Assembly: GCF_004005495.1 (NCBI RefSeq)
Contig: NZ_RZYA01000020.1
Location: 1 to 64,000, forward strand
Source: Streptomyces antnestii
GTDB taxonomy: Bacteria > Actinomycetota > Actinomycetes > Streptomycetales > Streptomycetaceae
Length of the DNA stretch: 64,000 bases
Reading direction: 5' to 3'
The position numbers were made by a program, and so were the translations under genes. Position 1 is the first letter of the stretch, and the number at the start of each line of letters is the position of its first letter. Positions 1 through 8,690 of this stretch are shown piece by piece. The notes below the pieces were generated by a model. That model did no database searches and had not been told where the DNA came from. It saw only the letters and a program-made list of their open reading frames with translations.

Positions 1-110
1 GGGCGAGGACTTTTTCAAAGGAACCTCCAACCCATCGAGAAGATGGGCCGGGGTTGTCAATCTGGCGTTGACTTTTGGCACGCTGTTGAGTTCTCAAGGA
101 ACGGACGCTT
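1..110 (-). promoter_or_regulatory. rRNA operon leader (upstream of 16S), with boxA
   Basis: Read on the minus strand, this is the conserved actinobacterial segment just upstream of 16S rRNA. It contains a boxA-like antitermination core (TGAGAACTCAACA, the complement of 83-95), then AAAAGTCAACGCC, a stretch around GACAACCCCGGCCC and a small hairpin over CCCATCTTCTCGATGGG. The 16S gene itself lies off the left edge. I recognise this from memory of Streptomyces rrn leaders and have not aligned it. The leader would recruit Nus factors and supply the 5' strand of the 16S processing stem. Confidence 0.85.
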
Positions 111-172
111 CCTTTGTACTCACCCGAGAGACTCTCTCAGGCTTTCCTCCGGGCAGTTTCCCTTCGGTCTTG

Positions 173-327
173 CGTTTCCGACTCTATCAGATCTTTCCGA
201 TCCGATTTCCTCGGCGCCTTTCAGGTTTTTGCTCCGGCCTTTCGGCTTTCGCGTTTCCCTTTTCGGCGGTTCCGACTTTATCAGAAGTTCTCGGCCGGAT
301 TGACCGGCGTTCGTTTCCGATTTATCG
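173..327 (-). repeat. repeated GATARAGTCGGAA rrn promoter-like motifs
   Basis: On the minus strand the motif TCTGATARAGTCGGAA followed by CCG or ACG occurs at 267-285 and 173-191. A variant (CGATAAATCGGAAACG) is at 312-327, and a decayed copy (GAGAGAGT) is near 131-138. The TAAAGT/TAGAGT cores resemble the -10 regions of the weak -35-less promoters found in multi-promoter rrn leaders of streptomycetes. Promoter activity is inferred. Confidence 0.5.
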
Positions 328-368
328 GGGGGTGTGCTTCTGGAGAAGAATTCTCGGAAGCGAGCTAG

Positions 369-397
369 ACCCTAGTCGTTGCGACCGATCCTGTCGA
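369..397 (-). promoter_or_regulatory. rrn promoter candidate TCGACA-N17-TAGGGT
   Basis: On the minus strand TCGACA (complement of 392-397) is followed after exactly 17 bases by TAGGGT (complement of 369-374). It lies just downstream of the stronger promoter at 416-444 and points toward the rRNA leader. Multiple tandem promoters are normal for Streptomyces rrn operons. Confidence 0.55.
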
Positions 398-415
398 ATC
401 CGTGACAACTGTTCG

Positions 416-444
416 AATCTACCTCCCCACTCCGTCCGTGTCAA
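416..444 (-). promoter_or_regulatory. rrn promoter, TTGACA-N17-TAGATT
   Basis: The minus strand carries a perfect -35 TTGACA (complement of 439-444), a 17-base spacer and a -10 TAGATT (complement of 416-421). This is the best vegetative-sigma match seen in the window. It sits about 320 bases upstream of boxA, so it is a strong candidate for the main rRNA promoter. Confidence 0.8.
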
Positions 445-497
445 CGGCTCTTGTGGGGCGTCGTGAAGACTAGCAGGTCAGAGGGGCCGAAGGCACA

Positions 498-1505
498 TCA
501 GGCGGCCGTGAGTACGGACGCGCTGCGCTCGGTCTTGTCCACGTCGCCCGTCTCGCCGGCCCGGGCCGCTCGGCCGCCGAGTACGTAGACGTAGACGAGG
601 AATGCCAGCTCAGCGGCGATACCAATGGTGATGCGGGCCCAGGTGGGGAGGCCCGAGGGGGTGACGAAGCCTTCGATGGCGCCCGAGACGAAGAGGACGA
701 GAGCGAGGCCGATCGCCATTCCCAGGGCTGCGCGGCCCTCCTCTGCGAGGGCTGCGCGGCGTGTTCGGGGGCCCGGGTCGATGACGGTCCAGCCGAGGCG
801 CAGGCCCGTACCGGCTGCTACGAAGACGGCCGTCAGTTCCAGAAGACCGTGTGGCAGGACCAGGCCCAGGAAGGTGTCGAGGCGGTCGGCTGAAGACATC
901 AGGCCGATGCCGACTCCCAGGTTGAGCATGTTCTGGAACAGGATCCAGAGGACGGGGAGCCCCAGGAAGATGCCCAGGACCAGGCACATCGCCGCCGCCT
1001 GAGCGTTGTTCGTCCACACCTGGGCCGCGAAGGACGCGGCCGGGTGGCTCGAGTAGTACGTCTCGTACTGGCCACCCGGGCGGGTGAGGTCCCGCAGTTC
1101 GGCGGGGGCCGCGATGGAGGCCTGTACTTCGGGGTGGGTGCCTATCCACCAGCCCAGGAGTGCGGCTATCGCCGTGGAGAGGAGTGCGGTGGGGACCCAC
1201 CAGTGGCGCGAGCGGTAGACCGCCGCGGGGAAGCCCTGGGTGAGGAAGGTGGTGACGTCGCGCCAGGAGGCGCGGCGGGTGCCTGTCACGGCACTACGCG
1301 CGCGTGCCACCAGTTGTGTGAGGCGGCCGGATATCTGGGGGTCCGGAGCACTGGACTGGATCAGGGAGAGGTGGGTCGCGGCCCGCTGGTAGAGCGTGAC
1401 GAGTTCGTCGGCTTCGGCGCCGGTCAGGCGGCGTCGGCGGCGCAACAGGGCGTCCAGGCGGTCCCACTCGGCTCGGTGGGCGGACACGAAGACGTCGAGG
1501 TCCAT
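498..1505 (-). CDS. SpoIIM / DUF95-family integral membrane protein
   Basis: This 335-residue protein has a charged, helical N-terminus (about 1-100) followed by roughly six hydrophobic segments (near 103-121, 168-190, 193-210, 215-240, 263-285 and 290-312). The HGLLELTAVF segment at the fourth membrane helix is typical of the SpoIIM/DUF95 family, which is widespread in actinobacteria outside endospore formation. It is divergent from an RDD-family membrane gene, a pairing common in Streptomyces, so the two may act together in the membrane. The molecular function is unknown. The ATG start at 1505 leaves a 109-bp divergent control region. Confidence 0.8.
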   Translation of the reverse strand: MDLDVFVSAHRAEWDRLDALLRRRRRLTGAEADELVTLYQRAATHLSLIQSSAPDPQISGRLTQLVARARSAVTGTRRASWRDVTTFLTQGFPAAVYRSRHWWVPTALLSTAIAALLGWWIGTHPEVQASIAAPAELRDLTRPGGQYETYYSSHPAASFAAQVWTNNAQAAAMCLVLGIFLGLPVLWILFQNMLNLGVGIGLMSSADRLDTFLGLVLPHGLLELTAVFVAAGTGLRLGWTVIDPGPRTRRAALAEEGRAALGMAIGLALVLFVSGAIEGFVTPSGLPTWARITIGIAAELAFLVYVYVLGGRAARAGETGDVDKTERSASVLTAA

Positions 1506-1614
1506 CGGGGCGGCTGCTCCTCGGCTGCTGTTGCTGTGGCTGCTCTGCGGCGCGATGTGCCCTCAGCTTGGCAGACTGGCGGTTCCTAGGGCAGGGCAGG
1601 GAAGGGCGGCCGGC

Positions 1615-2541
1615 GTGAGTGAGCTTGTGACGGGCGAGGCGGTGGCTCTCGAGCTGCGCCCCGCGAAGCTGCCCAGTCGGGCGTTGGCGGTGCTGATCGA
1701 TCTCGTCGTGGCGTTCACCGTGTACATCCTGGTGACGTTGGCCGTCGTCGCGTCGACGTCGTCCCTGGACGAGGCCGCTGCGGCCGCGGTGATGGTGGCG
1801 ACGTTCGTGCTCGTGCTCGTCGGGGTGCCGATCGCGGTGGAGACGCTGAGCCACGGGCGTTCGCTGGGTAAGCTGGCGTGCGGGCTGCGGGTGGTGCGGG
1901 ACGACGGGGGGCCGATCCGGTTCCGGCACGCGCTGGTGCGCGGGGCTGTCGGGGTCGTGGAGATCCTGCTGACGTTCGGGGTGGTCGCGTGCATCGCATC
2001 GCTGGTGTCCGAGCGGGGGCGGCGGCTCGGGGACGTGTTCGCGGGGACGCTTGTCGTACGGGAACGGGTGCCCGCGGGGCCGGCGCGGTTCGTGCCGCCT
2101 CCGCCGCCGTGGCTGGTGGGGCGGTTCGCCGGCCTTGATCTGTCGGGGGTGCCGGACGGATTGTGGCTGGCCATCCGGTCGTACCTGACGCGGATGGGGC
2201 AGCTGGATCCGCAGGTGGGCCAGGCGATGGCGGAGCGGCTCGCGGGTGATCTGGGGGCGTGTACGGGGGCGCCGGCTCCGCGGGATGTGCCGCCGGCCGC
2301 GTATCTGGCCGCCGTGGTGCACGAGCGGCAGTCGCGGGATGCGCAGCGGGCGTTCGGCGGGGTGGGAGTCGGGGGCGCTCACGCCGGTTCGAACGGTCTG
2401 AATGGTCCGAACAGCCTGAATGATCCGGCCGGTCCGGCAGCCGCGTCGCCGCATGTCGCTCCGCCGGCCGTCACGCCTCCGTCCGTTGCGGCGCCCCCCG
2501 TCACGCCTTCGCAGGGCACCGGGTTCGTGCCGCCCGCCTGA
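1615..2541 (+). CDS. RDD-family membrane protein
   Basis: The product is 308 residues. The N-terminal half is an RDD domain: PSRALAVLIDLVVAF carries the Arg and Asp of the first helix, a second helix follows (about 60-80), then GRSLGKLACGLRVVRDDG and a last helix pair ending RRLGDVFAGTLVVR. The C-terminal 100 residues are Pro/Ala/Val-rich and look disordered. I chose the GTG at 1615, preceded by GAAGGG, because an upstream extension would run into the divergent SpoIIM-like gene and is unlike the family. Its substrate or partner is unknown; RDD proteins have been linked to ion or solute movement. Confidence 0.8.
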   Translation: MSELVTGEAVALELRPAKLPSRALAVLIDLVVAFTVYILVTLAVVASTSSLDEAAAAAVMVATFVLVLVGVPIAVETLSHGRSLGKLACGLRVVRDDGGPIRFRHALVRGAVGVVEILLTFGVVACIASLVSERGRRLGDVFAGTLVVRERVPAGPARFVPPPPPWLVGRFAGLDLSGVPDGLWLAIRSYLTRMGQLDPQVGQAMAERLAGDLGACTGAPAPRDVPPAAYLAAVVHERQSRDAQRAFGGVGVGGAHAGSNGLNGPNSLNDPAGPAAASPHVAPPAVTPPSVAAPPVTPSQGTGFVPPA

Positions 2542-2562
2542 CGCGGGCCCCGGCCCCGTCGC

Positions 2563-3177
2563 TCAGGCGAAGGCCGACGGTGGGGATTCGAGGTGTTCCA
2601 GCTCGATGCCGGGGGCGGCGAGTACCACGTCGCCGGCGAGGTGGACGGCGTGCTGCTCCCCCGTGTTCAGGTCGGTGACCTGGTATTCGTCGACGCTCAG
2701 CGGGCCGTTGTCAGTGGCGTGTGTTTCCGTTTTCAGCAGGGCCCAGGACTGGTCGACGGTGAGGGGAGCCAGGACCGGGTCGGTGAAGCGGACGAGGCGG
2801 ACGCGGGTCGCGGGGGAAGCGGGGGTGAGGCGCAGCAGGCGGGCGGTGGCGACGAGGAAGGCCGGCGAGGTGCCGGTGAAGGCGTGGGCGGGGGCGTTTC
2901 CCTCGGTGGCCTGTTCGCCGGCGGGGTCGGTGCGTACCCAGGTGACGCCGTCGATGGCGGCTCCTCGTACCTGCCAGCCGCCCGCGTGGAGTTCGAGGCG
3001 GATGGGGCGGCCGAGTTCGTCGATGGCGAGGTCGACGGAGCCGGCGTGGTCGCCGGAGGGGGTGGTGGTCTGGGAGACGTAGCGCCAGCCGGAGGGGCCG
3101 GGGGCGCAGTGGAAGTGTTCTTCGCCGAGGGGGGTGTGGTCGTGGGTGTCATGGAGCGAGTAGCGGCCGCGGGGCAT
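2563..3177 (-). CDS. conserved hypothetical protein, 204 aa
   Basis: I do not recognise a family with confidence. The protein is soluble-looking, with no signal peptide or membrane segment, mostly predicted beta structure (DLAIDELGRPIRLEL, VTWVRTDP, YQVTDLNTG) and several Trp/His residues near the start. I chose the ATG at 3177 because GAAGGACC lies 14 bases upstream and residues further upstream are Pro/Thr-rich and unlikely to be translated. It is downstream of ahcY on the same strand, but a hairpin at 3259-3292 separates them. Confidence 0.65.
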   Translation of the reverse strand: MPRGRYSLHDTHDHTPLGEEHFHCAPGPSGWRYVSQTTTPSGDHAGSVDLAIDELGRPIRLELHAGGWQVRGAAIDGVTWVRTDPAGEQATEGNAPAHAFTGTSPAFLVATARLLRLTPASPATRVRLVRFTDPVLAPLTVDQSWALLKTETHATDNGPLSVDEYQVTDLNTGEQHAVHLAGDVVLAAPGIELEHLESPPSAFA

Positions 3178-3258
3178 GGGGGCTCTCGTGGTCCTTCCGG
3201 GTCGTGCGGTCATCGGCGTGGGGACGTCGGTCGGTGCGGGGAGCCGGGCCGGTACGGG

Positions 3259-3292
3259 GCAGGCCCCCCGCACCGGAGTGCGAGGGGCCTGC
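3259..3292 (-). terminator. hairpin terminator after ahcY
   Basis: GCAGGCCCC-C-CGCAC pairs with GTGCG-A-GGGGCCTGC around a CGGA loop: 14 pairs and one mismatch. It lies 24 bases downstream of the ahcY stop. There is no U tract, as is usual for Streptomyces terminators. Confidence 0.6.
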
Positions 3293-3315
3293 TGGGAACC
3301 GGGGTCCGCTCGGGA

Positions 3316-4779
3316 TCAGTAGCGGTAGTGGTCCGGCTTGTACGGGCCCTCGACCTCTACGCCGATGTACGAGGCCTGCTCGGGGCGGAGCGTCGTCAGC
3401 TTCACGCCGAGGGAGCCGAGGTGGAGGCGGGCGACCTTCTCGTCGAGGTGCTTGGGGAGCACGTAGACGTCGGTCGGGTACTCCTGGGGCTTCGTGAACA
3501 GCTCGATCTGGGCCAGGGTCTGGTCCGCGAAGGAGTTGGACATCACGAAGGACGGGTGGCCCGTCGCGTTGCCCAGGTTCAGGAGGCGGCCCTCGGAGAG
3601 GACGATGAGGACCTTGCCGTCGGGGTAGGTCCAGGTGTGGACCTGCGGCTTGACCTCGTCCTTGACGATGCCGGGGGTCTTCGCGAGGCCGGCCATGTCG
3701 ATCTCGTTGTCGAAGTGGCCGATGTTCCCGACGATCGCCTGGTGCTTCATCTTGGCCATGTCGGCGGCCATGATGATGTCCTTGTTGCCGGTCGTGGTGA
3801 CGAAGATGTCGGCCTTGTCGACGACCTCGTCGAGCGTCGTGACCTGGTAGCCGTCCATCGCCGCCTGCAGGGCGCAGATCGGGTCGATCTCGGTGATGAT
3901 CACGCGGGCGCCCTGGCCGCGCAGGGACTCGGCGCAGCCCTTGCCCACGTCGCCGTAGCCGCAGACGACGGCGGTCTTGCCGCCGATGAGGACGTCGGTG
4001 GCGCGGTTGATGCCGTCGATCAAGGAGTGGCGGCAGCCGTACTTGTTGTCGAACTTCGACTTGGTGACGGCGTCGTTCACGTTGATCGCCGGGAACAGCA
4101 GGGTGCCGTCGCGGTGCATCTCGTAGAGGCGGTGGACGCCGGTCGTGGTCTCCTCGGTCACGCCGCGGATCTCCGAGGCGAGCTGGGTCCACTTCTGCGA
4201 GCCCTCGGAGATGGTGCGGCCGAGGAGCTCGAGGATGACGCGGTGCTCGTCCGACTCGGCGGTGTCGGGCGAGGGGACCTTGCTGTCCTTCTCGTACTCG
4301 ACGCCCTTGTGGACGAGGAGGGTGGCGTCACCACCGTCGTCGAGAATCATGTTCGGGCCGCCGGTGGGGGTGTTCGGCCAGGTCAGGGCCTGCTCCGTGC
4401 ACCACCAGTACTCCTCGAGGGTCTCGCCCTTCCAGGCGAAGACCGGGACGCCCTGGGGGTTGTCCGGGGTGCCGTTCGGGCCGACGGCGATGGCCGCGGC
4501 GGCGTGGTCCTGGGTCGAGAAGATGTTGCAGGAGGCCCAGCGGACCTCGGCGCCGAGGGCGACGAGCGTCTCGATGAGGACGGCGGTCTGCACCGTCATG
4601 TGCAGGGAGCCGGTGACGCGGGCGCCGGCGAGCGGCTGCGTGGCCGCGTACTCCTTGCGGATGGACATCAGGCCGGGCATCTCGTGCTCGGCGAGGGTGA
4701 TCTCCTTGCGGCCGAAGGCGGCGAGGGAGAGATCGGCGACCTTGAAGTCCTGGGTCTGCCGGTTGTCGAGCGTGGTCAT
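3316..4779 (-). CDS. ahcY: adenosylhomocysteinase
   Basis: SAH hydrolase reversibly splits S-adenosylhomocysteine to adenosine and homocysteine in the activated methyl cycle, using tightly bound NAD. The 487-residue length fits the long bacterial form with its insertion (about 140-180). Visible features are the catalytic-region NDAVTKSKFDNKYGCRHSL (from about 235), the NAD loop GYGDVGKG (about 274-281) and the C-terminal KPDHYRY that closes the neighbouring subunit's cofactor pocket. The ATG at 4779 has GAGGAG about 10 bases upstream; a longer reading to 4842 is Thr/Pro-rich and unlike the family. It opens the conserved actinobacterial block that continues with manA and manB. Confidence 0.96.
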   Translation of the reverse strand: MTTLDNRQTQDFKVADLSLAAFGRKEITLAEHEMPGLMSIRKEYAATQPLAGARVTGSLHMTVQTAVLIETLVALGAEVRWASCNIFSTQDHAAAAIAVGPNGTPDNPQGVPVFAWKGETLEEYWWCTEQALTWPNTPTGGPNMILDDGGDATLLVHKGVEYEKDSKVPSPDTAESDEHRVILELLGRTISEGSQKWTQLASEIRGVTEETTTGVHRLYEMHRDGTLLFPAINVNDAVTKSKFDNKYGCRHSLIDGINRATDVLIGGKTAVVCGYGDVGKGCAESLRGQGARVIITEIDPICALQAAMDGYQVTTLDEVVDKADIFVTTTGNKDIIMAADMAKMKHQAIVGNIGHFDNEIDMAGLAKTPGIVKDEVKPQVHTWTYPDGKVLIVLSEGRLLNLGNATGHPSFVMSNSFADQTLAQIELFTKPQEYPTDVYVLPKHLDEKVARLHLGSLGVKLTTLRPEQASYIGVEVEGPYKPDHYRY

Positions 4780-5015
4780 AGGGAGCGTGCTCCTCGTGGT
4801 GGTGGGTCGAGGTGGGCATGGCTGGTCTGCGGCGGCGGACATACGGGTGCCCGGGCGCTCGCAGCGCAGTCCGTCGGAGGCCCTCTCTCCCTCGGCCGGC
4901 CCGTCGTGCGGGCCGCCCGACCGCCATCAGCAGCGACGTCTGGCTCGGTGACGAATCTACACCGATCGGCCCAGCCGGACCCAGCCCGCCTCCGGGTCCG
5001 GCGTCGGCGCAGACG

Positions 5016-5990
5016 TCAGTGGGCGTCCGGGCCCGGGCCGCCGGGGGTGCTGGCGGGGTGGGAGCCGGCGGAGGCGGCGGCCTCGCTGTAGATGTCGGGT
5101 TCGAGGTAGATGACGCGGGCGATCGGGACGGCCTCGCGGATGCGGGCCTCGGCGGCGTCGATGGCGGCGGCGATCTCGGCGGCCGTGTCGTCGTGCTGGA
5201 CGGCGATCTTGGCGGCGACGAGGAGTTCCTCGGGGCCGAGGTGGAGCGTGCGCATGTGGATGATGCGGGTGACGGTGTCGCCGTCGACGAGCGCGGTCTC
5301 GATCTTCTTGACCTGGTCGGCGCCGGCGGCCTCGCCCAGGAGCAGCGACTTGGTCTCGGCGGCCAGGACGAGCGCGATGGCGATGAGGAGGATGCCGATG
5401 CACAGGGTGCCGATGCCGTCCCAGAGGCCGTCGCCGGTGGCGAGGGCCAGGCCGGTGCCGGCGAGGGCGAGGACCAGACCGATCAGCGCGCCGAAGTCCT
5501 CCAGGAGGACGACGGGCAGCTCGGGCGCCTTGGCGCGGCGGATGAACTGGGACCAGGAGAGGCCGCCGCGCAGCTCGTTGGACTCCTTGATGGCGGTCCG
5601 GAAGGAGAAGCCCTCGGCGATGATCGCGAAGACGAGGACGCCGATCGGCCAGTACCAGTTCTCGAGGGCGTGGGGGTGCTTGATCTTCTCGTAGCCCTCG
5701 TAGACGGCGAACATGCCACCGACGGAGAAGAGGACGATCGAGACGAGGAAGGCGTAGATGTACCGCTCGCGGCCGTAGCCGAAGGGGTGTTGGGGGGTCG
5801 CCTCGCGCTGGGCCTTCTTGCCGCCGAGCAGGAGGAGGCCCTGGTTGCCGGAGTCGGCGAGCGAGTGGACGCTCTCGGCGAGCATCGAGGACGAGCCGCT
5901 GAAGAGGAACGCCACGAATTTCGCCGCCGCGATCGCGAGGTTGGCGGAGAGTGCCGCCACGATCGCTTTTGTGCCGCCTGAAGCGCTCAT
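5016..5990 (-). CDS. cation diffusion facilitator family transporter
   Basis: This 324-residue CDF-family efflux protein has six membrane helices in the first 220 residues and a soluble C-terminal domain (about 235-310). The helix 2 signature ESVHSLADSGNQ supplies the His and Asp metal ligands typical of Zn/Fe/Mn exporters, and HPFGYGRERYIY follows at the helix 2-3 loop. It should export divalent metal in exchange for protons; the metal cannot be read from sequence. I used the ATG at 5990 (MSASGG), preceded by GAAGGGA, instead of a longer reading that adds a basic, non-conserved N-terminus. Confidence 0.85.
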   Translation of the reverse strand: MSASGGTKAIVAALSANLAIAAAKFVAFLFSGSSSMLAESVHSLADSGNQGLLLLGGKKAQREATPQHPFGYGRERYIYAFLVSIVLFSVGGMFAVYEGYEKIKHPHALENWYWPIGVLVFAIIAEGFSFRTAIKESNELRGGLSWSQFIRRAKAPELPVVLLEDFGALIGLVLALAGTGLALATGDGLWDGIGTLCIGILLIAIALVLAAETKSLLLGEAAGADQVKKIETALVDGDTVTRIIHMRTLHLGPEELLVAAKIAVQHDDTAAEIAAAIDAAEARIREAVPIARVIYLEPDIYSEAAASAGSHPASTPGGPGPDAH

Positions 5991-6137
5991 GTGTTCCCGA
6001 AGTCCCTTCGTACGCCGTCCCGGACCCGGCTCGCACGGATCTGCCCGTCTTCTACGGGTCTGTCCGTGTACGCCGTCCCGGGCTTTGCCCACCCTTTGCG
6101 GTGGGTCATTGTTGCAGCACGGGACGGCGAGGGCGCG

Positions 6138-7289
6138 TCAGGCCACCACGGTGGCCCTGAAGAGGGTGCCGGCGCCGGACACCTGGGCCTTCTCTCCGGC
6201 GGGGACGAACGCCGACTGCCCGGCGGTGAGGTCGAGTTCACCGGCGCGGACGGTGCCCGCGGTGCAGAGCAGGATCTGCGGCGTCGCGGCGGTGACGTCG
6301 TGCGGGGCCGTGCCCTCGGGCAGGACGAAGCGGGACAGGCGGAACTCGTCGATGGGGGTCTCGTAGACCTCTTCACCTTCGGGGGACGCCTCGGGGCGGA
6401 GGATGCCGGGGTCGGTGGCCTCGAAGCGGACGATGCGCAGGAGTTCGGGGACGTCGACGTGCTTGGGGGTGAGGCCGCAGCGCAGGACGTTGTCGGAGTT
6501 GGCCATGATCTCGACGCCGAGGCCGTCGATGTAGGCGTGCGGGACTCCGGCGCCGAGGAACAGGGCCTCTCCGGGGTTGAGGCGGACGTGGTTGAGCAGC
6601 ATGGCCGCGATGACGCCGGGGTCGCCCGGGTAGTGGTGGGCGAGCGCGGCGTAGGGCGCGTAGTCGCCGCCGAGGTGTTCGGCGGCGACCGCGGCCTCGG
6701 TGACGGTGGCGGCCATGTCCTCGTGGCCCGCGCTCAGTACGGCCGTCAGCATCTCGCGCAGCGCGGCCTCCTCGGGGTGGGCGCGCAGCAGGTCGGCGTA
6801 CGGCTTGAGGGAGTCGACGCCGAGGCCCTCGATGAGGCGCGCGGCCTCCTCGGGCTCGCGGAAGCCGCACAGGCCCTCGAACGGCGTGAGGGCGCAGATC
6901 AGTTCGGGCTTGTGGTTGGCGTCCTTGTAGTTGCGGTGCGGGGCGTCGATGGGCACGCCGGCGCGCTCCTCGGCCTCGTAACCCTCTTTGGCCTGGGCGA
7001 GGTTCGGGTGCACCTGGAGGGAGAGCGGGGCGCCCGCGGCGAGGAGTTTGAGGAGGAAGGGCAGGCGGGGGCCGAACTTGGCGACGGCCGCCGCGCCCAG
7101 TTCGCGCTCGGGTGCCTCGTCGATCACCTCGTTGAGCGGGCCGCGCCCGGTCCGCGACGGCGCTCCGGGGTGGGCGCCCATCCACATCTCGGCCTGCGGC
7201 TCGCCCGTCGGCTCGACGCCGACGAGGTGCGGGATGGCGGTGGTCGAGCCCCAGGCGTAGGGCCGGACGGTGTTGGTGAGGCGGTCCAT
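6138..7289 (-). CDS. manA: mannose-6-phosphate isomerase, class I
   Basis: The enzyme interconverts fructose-6-phosphate and mannose-6-phosphate, the entry to GDP-mannose and mannosylated envelope polymers. The 383-residue cupin-type protein shows the zinc ligand motifs LSLQVHPN and NHKPELICALTPFEGLCGF, and the downstream HAYIDGLGVEIMANSDN segment with the third His. The ATG has GGAGAAG at a good distance. It lies downstream of the SIS-domain gene on the same strand (62-bp gap), in the order SIS protein then manA that is conserved in actinobacteria. Confidence 0.93.
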   Translation of the reverse strand: MDRLTNTVRPYAWGSTTAIPHLVGVEPTGEPQAEMWMGAHPGAPSRTGRGPLNEVIDEAPERELGAAAVAKFGPRLPFLLKLLAAGAPLSLQVHPNLAQAKEGYEAEERAGVPIDAPHRNYKDANHKPELICALTPFEGLCGFREPEEAARLIEGLGVDSLKPYADLLRAHPEEAALREMLTAVLSAGHEDMAATVTEAAVAAEHLGGDYAPYAALAHHYPGDPGVIAAMLLNHVRLNPGEALFLGAGVPHAYIDGLGVEIMANSDNVLRCGLTPKHVDVPELLRIVRFEATDPGILRPEASPEGEEVYETPIDEFRLSRFVLPEGTAPHDVTAATPQILLCTAGTVRAGELDLTAGQSAFVPAGEKAQVSGAGTLFRATVVA

Positions 7290-7351
7290 CAGGTGTTCTT
7301 CTCCGTACGCGGGTCAGGGGCCGGCCGGCGTTCGGACCGGCCGGGTCCACG

Positions 7352-8476
7352 TCATGCGCCCGAGGCGAGCGCGAGGTAAACGGCGGCGAAATCCGTGACG
7401 GCGATCAGTTCGGCGAGTGTTTCCAGATCGTCGCCCTCTTCGGGTTCGATCTCGCTGATGGGGGTGTCGTGGCCGAGCGCGAGTTCGCGGGCGGCGGGTG
7501 CGGCGGTGAGGCCGCCGGGCCGGTCGCGGAGCAGTACGACGCGGGCGTGCATCGGCTGCGTCTCGTCGACGCGGTCGCGGAAGAAGTCCTCGGGGTCGGC
7601 GCCCGCGGCCAGGTCGCCGAGGAGCAGCCGGCCGTGGGCGGGCAGTGCCTCGGGCAGGTCGGCGGCGAGGGCGGGGCGGCCCGCCAGCTCGGCGAGCGCG
7701 GCGGCGAAGCGGCGCCCGGCCGGGCCCGCGGCGTGCCCCTCGGTCCAGATCAGGGGCAGTGCGTCGGCGAGCTCGGCGGCGAGGGTCTTGGCGGGGTTGC
7801 TGTACGTGGCGATGGCCGGGCCACAGCGTTCGGCGGTGTGGTCGAGGCGGTCGGCGACCTTCTCCAGGGCGTCGGCAGGCGCGGTCAGCAGGCCGGTGCG
7901 GTCCAGGAGGGAGAGCAGCGGCGTGAGCAGGGCCCACAGGGCGCCGGGGGCGGAGGCCGCGGCGGGTTCGTCCTCCTCGTACGGGGCGGTCGCCATCGGT
8001 ACGAAGAGGCCGTGCGCGCCGGCGACGGACTCGGTCAGCGGGACGCTGGACGGCGCGACGGCGACGACGGTGCAGCCGCGCCGGTAGGCCTGGTCCACGA
8101 GGAGAGAGAGGCCCGGCTCGGTGCCGTCGGTGGTCGCGATCAGGAGCAGGTCCACGGGGCCCGCCCAGCCGGGCAGCTCCCAGCGCAGGGCGCCCGCGGC
8201 GGGGGCAACCCCGGTGGGGTGCAGCCGGGTCACCGGGCAGGAGGCGCCGGCGAGCCTGCCGAGCAGGTCGGCGACGCAGCCGGCGGCGAGGCCGGATCCC
8301 GCGAAGAGGACGGCGCGCGGGCGGCCGTCCGGTTCGAGTGCGGTGATTCCTGCCTCGGCCGCGTGCCGGACCGCGGTGCGGACGCGGGCGCCTGCGTCGG
8401 CGGCGCCGCGCAGCAGTCCGCGGCGGTCGGCCCTGGCGAGGGCGTCGGGGGCGTCGAGCAGCGATTCGTCGAGCAT
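7352..8476 (-). CDS. SIS-domain protein, phosphoglucose/phosphomannose isomerase-like
   Basis: This 374-residue protein has a double-SIS (sugar isomerase) layout: AVLFAGSGLAAGCVADLLGRL near residue 55 is the phosphosugar-binding loop of the first domain, and LLIATTDGTEPGLSLLVDQAYRRGCTVVAVAP is its second half. The second SIS domain is divergent. It may be a phosphosugar isomerase or a regulatory partner of ManA, with which it is co-oriented. GGAGG lies eight bases before the ATG. The catalytic assignment is by family and position only; a role as a sugar-phosphate sensor is equally open. Confidence 0.8.
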   Translation of the reverse strand: MLDESLLDAPDALARADRRGLLRGAADAGARVRTAVRHAAEAGITALEPDGRPRAVLFAGSGLAAGCVADLLGRLAGASCPVTRLHPTGVAPAAGALRWELPGWAGPVDLLLIATTDGTEPGLSLLVDQAYRRGCTVVAVAPSSVPLTESVAGAHGLFVPMATAPYEEDEPAAASAPGALWALLTPLLSLLDRTGLLTAPADALEKVADRLDHTAERCGPAIATYSNPAKTLAAELADALPLIWTEGHAAGPAGRRFAAALAELAGRPALAADLPEALPAHGRLLLGDLAAGADPEDFFRDRVDETQPMHARVVLLRDRPGGLTAAPAARELALGHDTPISEIEPEEGDDLETLAELIAVTDFAAVYLALASGA

Positions 8477-8519
8477 GGTGTCAGCCTCCGGGACGGCCGG
8501 TGCGGGGCCTGGGTGGGAC

Positions 8520-8690
8520 CTATGCGGGGCGGCGGGCCTCGTCCACGAGGAGTACGGGGATGCCGTCGCGGATCGGGTAGGCGAGGCCGCAGTCCGATCC
8601 GGTGCAGAGCAGCTCGGTGTCCGCCTCCTTGAGGGGGGCGTGGCAGGCCGGGCAGGCGAGGATCTCCAGAAGGCCGGCTTCGAGCGGCAT
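8520..8690 (-). CDS. Trm112-family zinc-binding protein
   Basis: A 56-residue protein with the Trm112 zinc ribbon: CPAC at residues 13-16 and CTGSDC at 29-34 provide four cysteines, followed by YPIRDGIPVLLVDEA, the typical end of bacterial Trm112-like proteins. In eukaryotes Trm112 activates methyltransferases; in bacteria its partner is usually unknown. The ATG at 8690 has AAGGG eight bases upstream. The reading frame stays open far upstream, but only through a simple-sequence repeat. It sits between manB and the SIS gene, all on one strand. Confidence 0.88.
   Translation of the reverse strand: MPLEAGLLEILACPACHAPLKEADTELLCTGSDCGLAYPIRDGIPVLLVDEARRPA

Noticed and set aside
4780..4960. SAH riboswitch upstream of ahcY
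   Set aside because: The leader has a GCTGCGAGCGCCCGG stretch but not the paired elements I know for that riboswitch. A covariance-model search would decide.
2593..5091. An 832-codon open frame opposite ahcY
   Set aside because: It is antisense to a well-recognised enzyme. High GC leaves such frames open, and its composition (Gly/Val/Asp) shows no domain.
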